Both the position numbers and the translations under genes were made by a program. A DNA stretch of 64,000 bases from Filimonas sp. (GTDB lineage: Bacteria > Bacteroidota > Bacteroidia > Chitinophagales > Chitinophagaceae): NCBI GenBank assembly GCA_017306865.1, contig JAFKHH010000018.1, positions 62,001 through 126,000 of the forward strand, given 5' to 3'. Position 1 is the stretch's first letter. Each line of letters opens with the position of its first letter. The notes beneath the pieces were generated by a model. The model did no database searches, was not told where the DNA came from, and saw only the letters and a list, made by a program, of their open reading frames with translations. Shown one piece after another: positions 26,161 through 34,065 of the stretch.

Positions 26161-26564
26161 TAAAAGGGAACACGTCCATCGGCATTAACTTTACGCAGAA
26201 ACATGCGTGGCCTGTTATCCACGAATGGCTGAATAAAGTATGTTCCCGACACTTCGCGTATCAAATAATCAACAACACCATCCGGCTTTTTATTCTTGTG
26301 GTACATTAACCAAATTGTATCCCCGCCATCCCTGTATTTGCCATTATACGCAATTGTTTCCGGCTTGCTATTGTATTTCCTCGTATTGTAATAAACGAAT
26401 TGTTGATTCTTTCGCAGGATCAATACCGTTTTACTTACGGTATCTTCATTTCGCACAAATACGCCGAACTCAAGAATATCATTGTATGATCTGTATTGCG
26501 GCCTGGAGCAGGCAAACATAATTAATATGCATATTCCAATAAGCACAGCAAATAATCTTACCAT
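26160..26564 (-). CDS. Small lipoprotein, unknown
   Basis: The 134-residue protein has a hydrophobic N-terminus and lipobox IMFAC (Cys19). The mature part is polar, with YNDILEFGVFVRNEDTVSKT and IREVSGTYFIQPFVDNRP. I do not recognise a domain. The start at 26564 is chosen because it gives a proper lipoprotein signal; the longer open frame begins inside a repeat. It is translationally coupled to the GNAT gene by TAATG. Confidence 0.7.
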   Translation of the reverse strand: MVRLFAVLIGICILIMFACSRPQYRSYNDILEFGVFVRNEDTVSKTVLILRKNQQFVYYNTRKYNSKPETIAYNGKYRDGGDTIWLMYHKNKKPDGVVDYLIREVSGTYFIQPFVDNRPRMFLRKVNADGRVPF

Positions 26565-26590
26565 ATTCAAATCTAGCAAAGAATGTGATT

Positions 26591-26742
26591 GCCACAAAGG
26601 CGCCAAGACTCGAAGATTCACCAAGAAATACGAAGTATTTCAACTATGTGTTTTATGTTTTCTTGAATGAATCAAATATTGCTATTAATAAAAAGGTATG
26701 ATCCTATTCTATGTGTCTATGTACCTATGCTGCTATGTGTTT
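26591..26742. repeat. CCACAAAGGCGCCAAGACT and CTATGTG word repeats
   Basis: GCCACAAAGGCGCCAAGACT with further GAAGATTCACCAAG words (26591-26635) belongs to the family also seen at 45292, 45461 and 50078. CTATGTG words follow (26642-26655 and 26707-26742). The gap from 26565 to 26826 holds no other feature apart from the tRNA terminator. Confidence 0.6.
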
Positions 26743-26785
26743 AAAAAACTTCGCGTCGTTATTCCTTTCACAATAACCATAAAAC

Positions 26786-26819
26786 AAAAACGCTCCACAA
26801 TTACTTGCGGAGCGTTTTT
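26786..26819 (-). terminator. Terminator after tRNA-Ser
   Basis: AAAAACGCTCC and GGAGCGTTTTT are perfect 11-base arms around a 12-base loop. It lies eight bases from the 3' end of the tRNA. Confidence 0.85.
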
Positions 26820-26826
26820 AGTTTGC

Positions 26827-26914
26827 GGTGAGGGCGGGATTCGAACCCGCGGTACAGTTTAACCCGTACGGCAGTTTAGCAAACTACTGATTTCAGCCAC
26901 TCATCCACCTCACC
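26827..26914 (-). tRNA. tRNA-Ser (GCT)
   Basis: The 88-base cloverleaf starts GGTGAGGTGGATGAGTGG and ends in CCTCACC without encoded CCA. The anticodon loop is TTGCTAA, giving anticodon GCT. A long variable arm (around GTACGGGTTAAACTGTAC) identifies the serine class, and the T arm is GCGGGTTCGAATCCCGC. It is a single gene with its own terminator, downstream of and codirectional with dnaA. Confidence 0.93.
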
Positions 26915-27019
26915 AGCCTACTTTACATTTCGTAAAGGGCTGCAAATATAGAATCGTAAGTTTTAAATTCCAAAAAAAAGAATGGGAAGGTTAAAATTTT
27001 ATGTTCTTCCTAAAATGCC

Positions 27020-27071
27020 AAATGGTTCAATTGTTATATTGCTAATCAACAATATAACAATTGAACCATTT
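27020..27071. repeat. 22-base inverted repeat after dnaA
   Basis: AAATGGTTCAATTGTTATAT plus TG (27020-27041) is perfectly complementary to 27050-27071 with an eight-base loop. It lies 12 bases after the dnaA stop, and the words AACAATTGAACCATT recur in many other gaps. It can serve as a stabilising or terminating hairpin. Confidence 0.75.
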
Positions 27072-27083
27072 ACCAATTATATC

Positions 27084-28514
27084 TTACATAGCCGCCAACT
27101 GTACCTTCTGTGTTAGTTCCATTACATTTTCACGGAACAGGCTGTCGGTATCCATCAGGTCTTTTACCGTCTGGCAACTGTGGATAACCGTAGTGTGATC
27201 GCGGCCACCAAAATGCTCACCTATTGTTTTCAGGGAGTTCTTGGTGAATGCTTTTGCGAGATACATAGTGATCTGTCTTGCCTGCACTATTTCACGCTTA
27301 CGTGTTTTCTGTAACAGTTTATCATAAGACACATCGAAATATTCGCACACCATTTTCTGGATCGCTTCTATCGTAATTTCTTTGCTGCTTGTTTTTACGA
27401 AGTTGCGTAGCACCTTCTTCGCCAGTTCCAGGTCTATTTCTCTTTTGTTCAGAGAAGACTGGGCAAGCAAAGAGATCAATGCACCTTCCAGCTCACGTAC
27501 GTTGGTGCTGATATTGTATGCTACATACTTAACCACCTCTTTTGGCATTTCGAGGCCGTCATTCTTCATCTTACGCTCCAGTATCTCAATACGTGTTTCG
27601 TAGTCAGGAACCTGCAGGTCTGCACTAAGCCCCCAACGGAAGCGGCTGAGCAAACGCTCTTGCATACCGTCCAGGTCTTTCGGCGCTTTGTCTGAAGTAA
27701 GCACTAATTGCTTACCGCTCTGGTGCAAGTGGTTAAAGATGGCAAAGAAAGCATCCTGCGATTTCTCCGCACGTGCAAAGAACTGCACATCATCTATGAT
27801 CAGTACATCTATTAGCTGATAAAAGTGTATGAAGTCATTAATAGCATTGTTACGGCTATGGTCCTGGAACTGGTTGATGAACTTTTCACTACTTACATAT
27901 AATACAACCTTGTTTGGGTGCAGGCGTTTTACTTCGTTGCCTATGCCCTGCGCAAGATGCGTTTTACCCAGCCCCACACCACCATATATAACTAATGGAT
28001 TGAAAGAATTGGCACCCGGCTTTTCCGCAACGGTTTTGCCGGCCCTTCTTGGTACACGGTTACAATCTCCTTCAATGAATGAATCGAATGTGTATATCTG
28101 GTTCAATTGCGGATCTATCTGCATCTTTTTGAGACCAGGTATGACAAACGGATTTTTCACCGGGTTATTTATAACTAAAGGGAAGTCCATTTCATTATTT
28201 GCATAGACCCTTGCTGTGCTGGCAGGCACATCCATTGAACCATTTTTTCCTTTGTTGCCGCTGTCTACCATAATACGGTATTCCAGCCTTGCATCTTTCC
28301 CCAACTCACGCTTCAGTGTTTTTGCCAACAGGTTAACATAGTGTTCTTCCAGGTATTCAAAAAAGAATTGGCTAGGAACCTGTATCATTAACACATTCTC
28401 CTTTAGCTCTACCGCTTTAATAGGTTCAAACCATGTTTTAAAATGCTGCCATTCCACTATATCCTTAATGATCTTCAAACAATTTATCCAAACTGATTCT
28501 GCGGTTTTGGCCAT
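27084..28514 (-). CDS. dnaA: Chromosomal replication initiator DnaA
   Basis: DnaA binds the origin and opens it in an ATP-dependent way. From the ATG at 28514 the product has 476 residues. Domain I is MAKTAESVWINCLKIIKDIV. The AAA+ domain has Walker A GGVGLGKTH (Lys184), Walker B VLIIDDVQFF and sensor RLLSRFRWGLSADLQVPD. The DNA-binding domain IV carries GRDHTTVIHSCQTV near the end. A stretch at about 150-165 (CNRVPRRAGKTVAEKPG) is slightly unusual next to the common form. The upstream gap has a perfect DnaA box, and another lies inside the gene at 27179-27187. Confidence 0.97.
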   Translation of the reverse strand: MAKTAESVWINCLKIIKDIVEWQHFKTWFEPIKAVELKENVLMIQVPSQFFFEYLEEHYVNLLAKTLKRELGKDARLEYRIMVDSGNKGKNGSMDVPASTARVYANNEMDFPLVINNPVKNPFVIPGLKKMQIDPQLNQIYTFDSFIEGDCNRVPRRAGKTVAEKPGANSFNPLVIYGGVGLGKTHLAQGIGNEVKRLHPNKVVLYVSSEKFINQFQDHSRNNAINDFIHFYQLIDVLIIDDVQFFARAEKSQDAFFAIFNHLHQSGKQLVLTSDKAPKDLDGMQERLLSRFRWGLSADLQVPDYETRIEILERKMKNDGLEMPKEVVKYVAYNISTNVRELEGALISLLAQSSLNKREIDLELAKKVLRNFVKTSSKEITIEAIQKMVCEYFDVSYDKLLQKTRKREIVQARQITMYLAKAFTKNSLKTIGEHFGGRDHTTVIHSCQTVKDLMDTDSLFRENVMELTQKVQLAAM

Positions 28515-28903
28515 AGTAACAATAAACGATTTATAAAAAGTAAAGAATATTATACCGGCAAAAAATCCCAAAAAAATCGCTCTATTTTTCGTAAAGGATA
28601 TTTTTGGGAAAGAGGGCGAATATCAAAATTTTATGTTGAAAAAAAAATTTTTTAGTCACTTGTTTTTTTCGGATGAACAACAGTATTGCCATTCAAACAA
28701 AAAATTCTTTTCCGCCTCTTTTTAAAGTCTAAACGCTCTATTTAAATTCAGCTATTTTTTTGAACAAAAGCCAAACACACATTGAATATTGCGACAAACT
28801 TCCAGTAATTTTTCCTGATAAAAAAAGTGCTTTATCACAGCAATTATTGCACCTATCTCTCCGTGGAACATTTTTTCTTTCACGACATGTCTCTTTCGCA
28901 ATG

Positions 28904-28912
28904 TTATCCACA
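28904..28912 (+). promoter_or_regulatory. DnaA box TTATCCACA
   Basis: An exact match to the strongest DnaA-binding nonamer, located 390 bases upstream of the dnaA start and 199 bases before the DUF3127 start. Confidence 0.6.
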
Positions 28913-29084
28913 TGCTTATCATCTAATTACAAAAACATAACATTATTGTTGGGTGTTCGGGATATTTAATTTTCGAAGCCTGGGCGTGATTGTCCGGGTA
29001 CGTTTTTCATGTGCTACTGAAGATACATCTTTTGTAATTCCGCAGGCCTTAATTTTTTATTTCTGACAAACTTTTATTAAACAT

Positions 29085-29092
29085 TACTTTTG
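29085..29092 (+). promoter_or_regulatory. -7 element for the DUF3127 gene
   Basis: TACTTTTG fits TAnnTTTG and ends 18 bases before the ATG at 29111, leaving a leader of about ten bases. It also argues against the earlier in-frame start at 29090. Confidence 0.6.
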
Positions 29093-29110
29093 GCGCATAA
29101 AAAATTAAAT

Positions 29111-29485
29111 ATGTCGTTTGAAATTACTGGAAAGCTGGTAGCCAAATTTGATATTGTTCAACGCACCGAAACTTTCAAAACCCGTGAATTCGTTATAGAA
29201 AAATCTGAGGATATAAACGGACGTACGATCGTTAACTATGTAAAATTTCAATGCGTACAGGACAAAACAGCATTGCCAGACCGCTTTTCAATCGGCGACG
29301 AGGTAAAGGTGATGTTCAATATTAAAGGAACAAAGTGGACTAAGGACGGCAAGGACAATTATATTACTAACCTGGATGCATGGAGAATGGAACAGGTAAA
29401 GCTGGGCAATGACGCACCGCCTCCGGCAGATTACTTCATTGCAGATGCACCGCCATCAGACACAGTTGATGATCTTCCATTTTAG
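29111..29485 (+). CDS. DUF3127 protein with SSB-like C-terminal tip
   Basis: The 124-residue protein has the DUF3127 pattern: FEITGKLVAKFDIVQRTETFKTREFVIE, YVKFQCVQDKTALPD, GDEVKVMFNIKGTKW and YITNLDAWRME. It reads as a single OB-fold-like beta domain of about 95 residues. A Pro/Asp-rich tail follows and ends TVDDLPF. That ending resembles the DDDIPF tip by which single-strand binding proteins recruit replication and repair partners. It is divergent from dnaA across a gap with a DnaA box. A DNA-binding role is inferred from these points, not shown. Confidence 0.85.
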   Translation: MSFEITGKLVAKFDIVQRTETFKTREFVIEKSEDINGRTIVNYVKFQCVQDKTALPDRFSIGDEVKVMFNIKGTKWTKDGKDNYITNLDAWRMEQVKLGNDAPPPADYFIADAPPSDTVDDLPF

Positions 29486-29572
29486 TTGCTGTAGTTTCTC
29501 ACAGAAAGGGATGTGATTACATGAACGGTTATATATTATTATAAAATTGTAGGTGATGAATGTTCTGGCATG

Positions 29573-29580
29573 TAACTTGC
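29573..29580 (+). promoter_or_regulatory. Probable promoter of the outer-membrane barrel gene
   Basis: TAACTTGC departs from TAnnTTTG at the last bases, but a TTG lies 23 bases upstream at about 29547-29549. The leader would be about 25 bases. Confidence 0.35.
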
Positions 29581-29609
29581 GCCCTCAACTAAATGAAAAA
29601 TTATAAACT

Positions 29610-30116
29610 ATGAAAAAAGTAACATTGGCATTGTTCGCGATGATGTTTGCTTCCCTGACATTTGCACAGACCGCAAAAAAAGCAAGCAGTTCAGAACTGG
29701 GTATTGGTGTGGATGGAGCGTTCCCGATCGGAGACTTCAGCAAATTTTCTTCTTTCGGTATCGGTGGTACATTGAAGTATGCTTACAACATTGACGAAAA
29801 CAATGCAATCACGTTAACCTCTGGCTACATCAACTTTTCAGGAAAGAATGGTCTTGGTTCTGTTGGTTACATCCCTGTAAAAGCTGGTTACCGTTACACA
29901 TTCCCTGGCAACTTTTATGTAGAGCCTCAATTGGGTGTAACGTTTGCAACAGGTGAAGGAAGCGGATCTGCGTTTACTTATGCAGGTAACATCGGCTACA
30001 AATTCACTCCGGCAATCGACCTGAGCGCACGTTATGAAGGTTTTTCTAAAAACAGTGTAAACACATCTTTCATTGGTGTACGTTTAGCTTACAATTTTTC
30101 TTTATCAGGAAAATAA
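29610..30116 (+). CDS. Outer-membrane beta-barrel protein (OmpX/OmpW-like)
   Basis: The 168-residue protein has a signal peptide (MKKVTLALFAMMFASLTFAQ). The mature part of about 148 residues has alternating strands suited to an eight-stranded barrel: GIGGTLKYAYNID, AITLTSGYINFSG, VKAGYRYTFPGNFYVEPQLGVTFATG and IDLSARYEGFS, with the terminal strand FIGVRLAYNFSLSG. Such porin-like proteins are abundant structural or adhesion proteins. The ligand is unknown. It has its own terminator. Confidence 0.85.
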   Translation: MKKVTLALFAMMFASLTFAQTAKKASSSELGIGVDGAFPIGDFSKFSSFGIGGTLKYAYNIDENNAITLTSGYINFSGKNGLGSVGYIPVKAGYRYTFPGNFYVEPQLGVTFATGEGSGSAFTYAGNIGYKFTPAIDLSARYEGFSKNSVNTSFIGVRLAYNFSLSGK

Positions 30117-30137
30117 ATAAGATACTTTTGCAAAATG

Positions 30138-30163
30138 AAAAGCTGACTGTATAGTCAGCTTTT
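30138..30163 (+). terminator. Terminator after the outer-membrane barrel gene
   Basis: AAAAGCTGACT and AGTCAGCTTTT form an 11-base stem with a four-base loop, followed by TTG and TTTT. Confidence 0.85.
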
Positions 30164-30191
30164 TTGTTTTTAGGATAAATACCTAACCAGT

Positions 30192-31790
30192 ATGCAACAG
30201 ACTATTTCTTTGAAGCTGCTTCCGCATGAAGCAACTAACGACACTTCCGTAAAGCACTATATCTCCAGTGCTACCGGGCATAAGATTGCAGCCATTACAG
30301 GTTTTTACAGGCTGAAGCAATCCATTGATGCCCGCAGCCGCCAGCCGTGGGTGAATCTTACGGTACAGGCTTTTATTGATGAGCCTTTCCTTAACCGGCC
30401 TACCCAACAGGTACAATATAAAGATGTAACCAGTGCAAAACATAAAGTCATTATTATAGGTGCAGGCCCCGCAGGCTTGTTTGCTGCATTACGATTAATT
30501 GAATCCGGCGTACAACCCATTATACTGGAAAGAGGAAAAGATGTACGTGCAAGGCGGCGTGATCTTGCTGCACTGAATAAGGAAGGTGAGGTAAACCCGG
30601 AGAGCAATTACTGCTTTGGAGAGGGTGGTGCAGGAACATATAGTGATGGCAAACTATATACACGCAGCAATAAGCGTGGCGACATTAATCGTATATTAAA
30701 TATACTGACACAATTTGGCGCACCGGAAAGCATACTTTTTGAAGCTCATCCACATATTGGCACAAATAAGCTACCTCATATTATTACGGCTATGCGTGAG
30801 CAGATACTGCAATGCGGCGGCCAATTCTACTTTGAAAAAAAGGTAGTGGATTTTATTATAGCCAATAATACTATAAAAGGTATTGCAACGCAGGCCGGGG
30901 AAAAGATAGAAGCTGATGCAGTCATATTAGCGACGGGGCACTCTGCCCGCGATATTTTCGAACTTTTTGCACAGAAGCAAATATTAATAGAGGCAAAACC
31001 ATTTGCCTTAGGCGTGCGTGCAGAACATCCGCAAACATTAATCGACAGCGCGCAATACCATTGCACCATCCGTGACGAATCGTTACCCCCTGCCTCCTAT
31101 AGCCTGGTAGAGCAGGTAAATGGCAGAGGCGTATTTAGTTTTTGCATGTGCCCCGGCGGCATTATTGCACCTGCTGCAACATCTCCGGGAGAACTGGTTG
31201 TAAATGGCTGGAGCCCAAGTAAGCGAAACAACCCTTTTGCCAATAGCGGCATGGTGGTTAGCTGTAGTATTGAAGATGTGACAAAGGACGCAGGTTTTAA
31301 ACACGCGATGAAGGAACATGGCTGGAAAACCAGCGACCCACTTTTGCTCATGTACTTTCAGCAATGGGTAGAGCAAAAGGCGTTTCATGCAGGCGGTGGC
31401 AAGTTTGTTGCACCGGCCCAGCGCATGGTCGATTTTGGTAATGGTAAAATATCTGCATCTTTAAATGAATGCAGTTATCTCCCCGGCGTAAATTCAGTAG
31501 AGATGGGAAGCATTTTACCGTCTTTTATTCATACGAGTTTACAAGAGGGGTTCAAGGCATTTGGCAAAAAAATGCGTGGGTACTATACGAACGAGGCAAT
31601 GATAGTAGCTACAGAGAGCAGAACATCCTCCCCGGTAAGAATACCCAGGGACAATGAGACACTACAACACCCGCAAATTGCGAACTTATACCCCTGCGGA
31701 GAAGGAGCCGGTTATGCCGGAGGAATTGTAAGTGCGGCAATGGATGGGGAAAGAGTGGCCTCAATTATACATTTGAAATTTAAAATTTGA
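30192..31790 (+). CDS. FAD-dependent protein, COG2509 family
   Basis: The 532-residue flavoprotein has an N-terminal region of about 85 residues, then a Rossmann FAD site (VIIIGAGPAGLFAALRLIESG). Family hallmarks follow: GEVNPESNYCFGEGGAGTYSDGKL (in parts), IGTNKLPHIITAMREQI, VILATGHSARDIFEL, ALGVRAEHPQ, FCMCPGG and CGEGAGYAGGIVSAAMDGE. Proteins of this group are annotated as uncharacterised FAD-dependent dehydrogenases, and I can assign no substrate. It has its own gene unit. The last residues (LKFKI) come from an ATTTGAAATTTAAAATTTG repeat arm. Confidence 0.9.
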   Translation: MQQTISLKLLPHEATNDTSVKHYISSATGHKIAAITGFYRLKQSIDARSRQPWVNLTVQAFIDEPFLNRPTQQVQYKDVTSAKHKVIIIGAGPAGLFAALRLIESGVQPIILERGKDVRARRRDLAALNKEGEVNPESNYCFGEGGAGTYSDGKLYTRSNKRGDINRILNILTQFGAPESILFEAHPHIGTNKLPHIITAMREQILQCGGQFYFEKKVVDFIIANNTIKGIATQAGEKIEADAVILATGHSARDIFELFAQKQILIEAKPFALGVRAEHPQTLIDSAQYHCTIRDESLPPASYSLVEQVNGRGVFSFCMCPGGIIAPAATSPGELVVNGWSPSKRNNPFANSGMVVSCSIEDVTKDAGFKHAMKEHGWKTSDPLLLMYFQQWVEQKAFHAGGGKFVAPAQRMVDFGNGKISASLNECSYLPGVNSVEMGSILPSFIHTSLQEGFKAFGKKMRGYYTNEAMIVATESRTSSPVRIPRDNETLQHPQIANLYPCGEGAGYAGGIVSAAMDGERVASIIHLKFKI

Positions 31791-31872
31791 GATTAACTAT
31801 ATATTTAAAGAGGCGATGTAAAAATTACATCGCCTCTTTAAATATCAAATTTGAAATTTCAAATCTCAAATT
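31771..31872. repeat. Nested terminator hairpin inside TTTGAGATTT-word repeats
   Basis: The core is a perfect 21-base inverted repeat, ATATTTAAAGAGGCGATGTA plus A (31801-31821) with its complement (31825-31845). It is flanked by ATTTGAAATTTAAAATTTGA-type words (31771-31794) and TTTGAAATTTCAAATCTC words (31841-31872). It lies between two converging genes and enters the 3' end of the COG2509 gene. Confidence 0.8.
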
Positions 31873-31875
31873 ATT

Positions 31876-32877
31876 CTAATCCCTAAAACTTCCCTTCAAC
31901 GAACGCAGCAAGGAATCTTGCACCAGTTGATTGCGCTTGTAGGATTTGTATTCTTTTTTATACGCTTTCTTATCTGCTTTATTCCAACCACCAGCAATCA
32001 GTTTATCCAGGTCAGGTTTGCCAGCATCTACCCACGCCGTGTACCAGAAGTCTGCAACCAGGTTTGCAGAGTTGATCAGTTGATCATTTACAGTAGGCTT
32101 CAGAGACTTACCGTAAGCAGCAGCAAATGCATCTGTGTAGTAACGCAGGTTTTTACCATATTTAAATACCATTTTGTATTTAGTAGAGTCTGTAAATCCT
32201 TTAGATACTTCCTTCTCTTTTGCAAACAACTCAGGTAGCAAACCATGCGCCCTTCTTACCGCTGTCCATATAGCCAGCTCTGGCTGTTTCAGGTAAGTTG
32301 CTTTATGTTTTGCGTGCAGGTTATAACTACTGATCTCTACCTCAGGCACTACACTCTCCCACAATGCATGCAGACCGCGCTGATTAGTCAACTGTCCATC
32401 GTGATTTAAAGATGTGTGCAACGGCACGTTCGCATCTTCAATATAGTGACCTAAGTCTGCCGCATAGAAAAGAATACTATCCGCATTACCTGCTTTGAAT
32501 GCGTCTGTCAGCTTATCCTTCATACGGATAACGTAGTACGGTACTATACCATATTTATATAAGGTATCTTTTGAATATTTGGCAACTGCATCATCCCATT
32601 TCAATGGCATCTTCCATGCAGCGGAGTCGCCAAATGCCTCAAGATCAATAAAGTGCCTTGGGCCTTCATTTTTATCCTCGTTACGCCTTACATCCGGGCG
32701 CGGCGCATTTTGCACTATATTCTCAATATTCTTATAGAAGAACCGTTGCATTCCTTTCGGCAACTCATATACAGCCAGTTGGTGGGTGGTTTTATGAACC
32801 AGGAATCCCCAGCCACCGGTAACAACAACCACAGCAGCAAGTAACAGGAAAAGAACGACCGACTTTGTACTACGCAT
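31876..32877 (-). CDS. Zinc-dependent phospholipase C / S1-P1 nuclease-like secreted protein
   Basis: The 333-residue protein has a signal peptide that would leave Trp23 (WGFLVHKTTHQLAVYELP) at or near the mature N-terminus. That Trp and the spaced histidines are zinc ligands in this fold. The second metal-binding block is DLGHYIEDANVPLHTSLNHDG followed by HALWES. These match the zinc phospholipase C/S1-P1 superfamily. Whether it cleaves lipid or nucleic acid cannot be read here. A Lys/Tyr-rich tail (KKAYKKEYKSYKRNQ) is extra. Confidence 0.85.
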   Translation of the reverse strand: MRSTKSVVLFLLLAAVVVVTGGWGFLVHKTTHQLAVYELPKGMQRFFYKNIENIVQNAPRPDVRRNEDKNEGPRHFIDLEAFGDSAAWKMPLKWDDAVAKYSKDTLYKYGIVPYYVIRMKDKLTDAFKAGNADSILFYAADLGHYIEDANVPLHTSLNHDGQLTNQRGLHALWESVVPEVEISSYNLHAKHKATYLKQPELAIWTAVRRAHGLLPELFAKEKEVSKGFTDSTKYKMVFKYGKNLRYYTDAFAAAYGKSLKPTVNDQLINSANLVADFWYTAWVDAGKPDLDKLIAGGWNKADKKAYKKEYKSYKRNQLVQDSLLRSLKGSFRD

Positions 32878-33067
32878 AATGATAAAAGGTTTATTAGTGC
32901 CGCGAAGTTATAATTAACCGTGATGATCGGTGTAATATTTCGGTAAATTCGGCTACCTATAATGTACCAAAGCTGGTTGCACCATTTTCCCTATCAAAGT
33001 GGTCTATCCGTTTTCGGAGATTCTGTATATCTTACAATTTTTAGTCATAATAAAATAATAGAATATA

Positions 33068-34003
33068 ATGCCATTACTTGAACTACAACACCTGAAAAAA
33101 TACTATGCTACGCAGAAGGCTGTGGACGACATCAGCTTTAGTATAGAACAAGGCAGCATATTTGGTTTACTGGGACCAAATGGTGCGGGGAAAACAACAT
33201 TACTCCGTATGATCACCGGCATCTTTTTCCAGGATGAGGGGAATATCATTTTCGACGGTCGAAAATTTGACCCGGTAAACGATATTATTAATATTGGTTA
33301 CATGCCGGAAGAAAGAGGCTTGTATAAGAAAATGAAGATCGGAGAGCAGGCGCTTTATCTTGCCCAGTTAAAGGGCCTGAGCAAAAGCGACGCAATGGAA
33401 AAGATCAAATATTGGTTTACAAAACTGGAAATGCAAAGCTGGTGGAATAAGAAGGTGGAAGACCTGAGCAAGGGTATGAGCCAGAAGCTGCAATTTGTAA
33501 CAACAGTATTGCATGAGCCTAAACTGATCATTCTTGACGAACCTTTCAGTGGCCTGGACCCGCTAAACGCCAACCTGATTAAGGATGAGATATATGGACT
33601 GGCACAACGCGGCAGCACAATCATTTTCAGTACACACAGGATGGAACAGGTAGAAGAGATCTGTGACCATATAGTACTGGTAAACCTCGGTAAGAAAATA
33701 CTGGATGGCACGGTGCAAAATATAAAGCAAGACTTTAAAGAGAATAAGTTTAGCATACAACTGAATACATTGCCGGAAACGATACAAAGCCCGGCGTTTG
33801 ACCTGGTAGAAAAAACAAAGAAAGGGCTTGTGGTAAAAATAAAAGAAGGATATAAGAGCAATGATGTGTTGCAATACTTCATGCAGCAGCAATACGTAAT
33901 TGAATCATTCCATGAAATATTGCCATCGCTGAATGAAATATTCATTCGCGAAGTAGAAGGCACGCATGTAGCTACAAGAGCCTTTCAAGCGGTTAACCAG
34001 TAA
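33068..34003 (+). CDS. ABC transporter ATP-binding protein (NatA-like)
   Basis: The 311-residue ATPase has Walker A GPNGAGKTT (residues 36-44), signature LSKGMSQKLQF, Walker B LIILDEPFSGLDP and switch His in STHRMEQVEE. A DUF4162-like C-terminal region (about 215-300) is typical of NatA-type exporters. It is followed by its permease 62 bases later, and the two form an ABC-2 export system. The substrate is unknown; sodium or drug export would be analogy only. Confidence 0.93.
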   Translation: MPLLELQHLKKYYATQKAVDDISFSIEQGSIFGLLGPNGAGKTTLLRMITGIFFQDEGNIIFDGRKFDPVNDIINIGYMPEERGLYKKMKIGEQALYLAQLKGLSKSDAMEKIKYWFTKLEMQSWWNKKVEDLSKGMSQKLQFVTTVLHEPKLIILDEPFSGLDPLNANLIKDEIYGLAQRGSTIIFSTHRMEQVEEICDHIVLVNLGKKILDGTVQNIKQDFKENKFSIQLNTLPETIQSPAFDLVEKTKKGLVVKIKEGYKSNDVLQYFMQQQYVIESFHEILPSLNEIFIREVEGTHVATRAFQAVNQ

Positions 34004-34065
34004 TAAGTAAAATTCATTACTTATTACAATAACTTAAACTCACTATTTTAAACTTACCACATTCC

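Larger units (their letters stand above)
28515..29110. other. 596-base AT-rich gap upstream of dnaA, possible origin or dnaA control region
   Basis: There is no credible gene; a 69-codon open frame has no start signals. The first half is strongly AT-rich, with A- and T-runs such as GAAAAAAAAATTTTTTAG near 28635. A perfect DnaA box, TTATCCACA, lies at 28904-28912, and looser TTATCA words occur near 28831 and 28917. This fits either DnaA autoregulation or an origin. One perfect box is thin evidence for an origin. Confidence 0.4.

Noticed and set aside
28760-28969. 69-codon frame in the gap upstream of dnaA
   Set aside because: Starts with TTG in AT-rich sequence, no ribosome site, no domain; spans the DnaA box.
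30123-30130. TACTTTTG as a promoter for the COG2509 gene
   Set aside because: It lies before the terminator of the preceding gene, so a transcript from it would be stopped at once; kept as chance match.
33355-33963. 202-codon open frame opposite the NatA-like gene
   Set aside because: Antisense shadow of a well-supported ABC ATPase.
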